DNA of 12,540 nt, from contig JBEIFW010000107.1 of NCBI GenBank assembly GCA_040382215.1, forward strand, positions 1 through 12,540, written 5' to 3'. Source of the stretch: JBEIFW01 sp040382215. Lineage in GTDB: Bacteria; Actinomycetota; Acidimicrobiia; Acidimicrobiales; Ilumatobacteraceae. Made by a program: the position numbers and the translations under genes. The notes beneath the pieces are model-generated. The model saw nothing but the letters and a program-made list of their open reading frames with translations, had not been told where the DNA came from and did not search any database. This document shows positions 11,913 to 12,540 of this stretch, piece by piece; positions within the stretch are counted from its first letter, which is position 1, and each line of letters begins with the position of its first letter.

Positions 11913-12540
11913 GTGCGAGTTCGGCGGGCGGGTGCGGCGCTGGTGATGGCGGTCGTCGTCGCGATCGGCGCAGACGTCCCGGTGGCGCTGGCCGCGCCGG
12001 GCGGGCCCCACCTCGAACCGGTCGCCCCGTTCCGTGCGCTCGACACCCGCGTGAGCGGGCCCCGGGTCGGGGTGCTCGTGCCGCGCCGGATCCCGTTGAC
12101 CCCGCCCGACGGTGCGGTGGCGGTAGCGCTCAACCTGACGGTGGTACACCCCGACGGCGCTGCGTTCGTCGCTGTCCACCCGTGCGATCAGGCGCCGGGC
12201 GGCACCTCCACGGCGAACGTTCGGGCCGGTGACATCGTGGCCAATGCCGTACCCATGGCGCCGCTCGGCCCGGCCGGCGTGTGCGTCACCTCGATCAGCC
12301 CCACCGACGTCGTCGTCGACGTCACCGGATGGTGGCGGACCGGTGACGGTCCGACCCTGGCTGCCAACACCCCGTCGCGGGCGCTCGACACCCGGGTCGG
12401 GGGTGCGCAGCGCCGAGCGGCCGGCGTGCCGATCCCGGTCGCCGTGCCGGCCGGACCGGCGGTTGCGGTCACGGTGATCCTCACGGAACCTGCTGCGGCC
12501 GGCTGGGCGGCGGTACACCCGTGCGCTCAGGGGCCGGGCG
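11913..12540 (+). CDS. Secreted protein with RALDTR repeats, N-terminal part
   Basis: The frame is open from the GTG at 11913 to the window edge (209 residues seen, C-terminus missing). A signal peptide is clear: VRVRR, a hydrophobic core, and a likely cut after ALA at residue 27. Two copies of a beta-rich repeat follow. Each begins with RALDTR (residues 41-46 and 156-161, spacing 115) and contains a VHPC segment (88-91 and 201-204). The first copy also has LNLTVVHPDG, a second cysteine at 124 and closes with VVVDVTGWW (133-141). This repeat type is common in exported proteins of high-GC actinobacteria, where it often sits beside enzymatic or wall-binding domains; its own function is not known to me. 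Cys91 and Cys124 probably form a disulfide. The missing part could carry a catalytic or anchoring domain. Confidence 0.85.
   Translation, partial: MRVRRAGAALVMAVVVAIGADVPVALAAPGGPHLEPVAPFRALDTRVSGPRVGVLVPRRIPLTPPDGAVAVALNLTVVHPDGAAFVAVHPCDQAPGGTSTANVRAGDIVANAVPMAPLGPAGVCVTSISPTDVVVDVTGWWRTGDGPTLAANTPSRALDTRVGGAQRRAAGVPIPVAVPAGPAVAVTVILTEPAAAGWAAVHPCAQGPG

Noticed and set aside
11808..12518. Upstream extension of the SCO6745-family frame to 12518
   Set aside because: The added part is Arg/Asp/Gly-rich noise opposite the secreted repeat protein. The family N-terminus fits the GTG at 11807.
1..12540. Search for CRISPR arrays, insertion sequences, integrase or attachment sites, toxin-antitoxin or defence genes
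   Set aside because: No regularly spaced repeats, no transposase-like frames, and neither tRNA has a repeated 3' fragment nearby. The gene content is core metabolism and information processing.

Overview
The window is very GC-rich, has dense gene packing with ATGA/GTGA stop-start overlaps and many GTG starts, and carries actinobacterial hallmarks. These include a GuaB1-type IMPDH paralogue, a decaprenyl-phosphoryl-arabinose (DPA) gene set, TANNNT -10 boxes without clear -35 boxes, and a secreted protein with 'RALDTR' repeats. I infer a high-GC actinobacterium outside the mycobacteria, plausibly Acidimicrobiia. The class assignment is inference and no rRNA is present to confirm it.

Layout. 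A minus-strand pair comes first: the 5' end of an unrecognised gene (running off the left edge) is overlapped by the stop of an alpha/beta hydrolase (142-840). A 42-bp divergent promoter region follows. Next is a five-gene plus-strand operon (883-5922): guaB1, a HAD-IB phosphatase, a UbiA-type DPPR synthase, dprE1 and dprE2. Every junction is a 1-bp gap or an overlap. After a 75-bp gap with two small hairpins comes an AIM24/TIGR00266 gene (5998-6714). Then come dnaG (6756-8501) and rpoD (8498-9763), the core of the classical macromolecular-synthesis operon but without rpsU next to it. tRNA-Asn(GTT) lies 32 bp after rpoD. A minus-strand lipoprotein hydrolase (9916-10845), a CAT-anticodon tRNA (10964-11036), a minus-strand SCO6745-family gene (11100-11807) and the 5' part of a secreted repeat protein (11913 to the right edge) complete the window.

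How the genes fit together. The centre of interest is the DPA module. UbiA would join PRPP to polyprenyl phosphate, a phosphatase must remove the 5-phosphate, and DprE1/DprE2 epimerise ribose to arabinose. The HAD-IB gene sits where that phosphatase is needed. DprE1 has alanine at the position of the benzothiazinone-reactive cysteine of the M. tuberculosis enzyme. No arabinosyltransferase is in the window, so the final arabinose acceptor is unknown.

No gene-free stretch reaches 300 bases. The longest are 10846-10963 and 11808-11912, both divergent promoter regions. I see no insertion sequence, integrase, CRISPR array or defence gene. The window looks like core chromosome, and its novelty lies in gene context, residue substitutions and promoter structure rather than in an accessory island.
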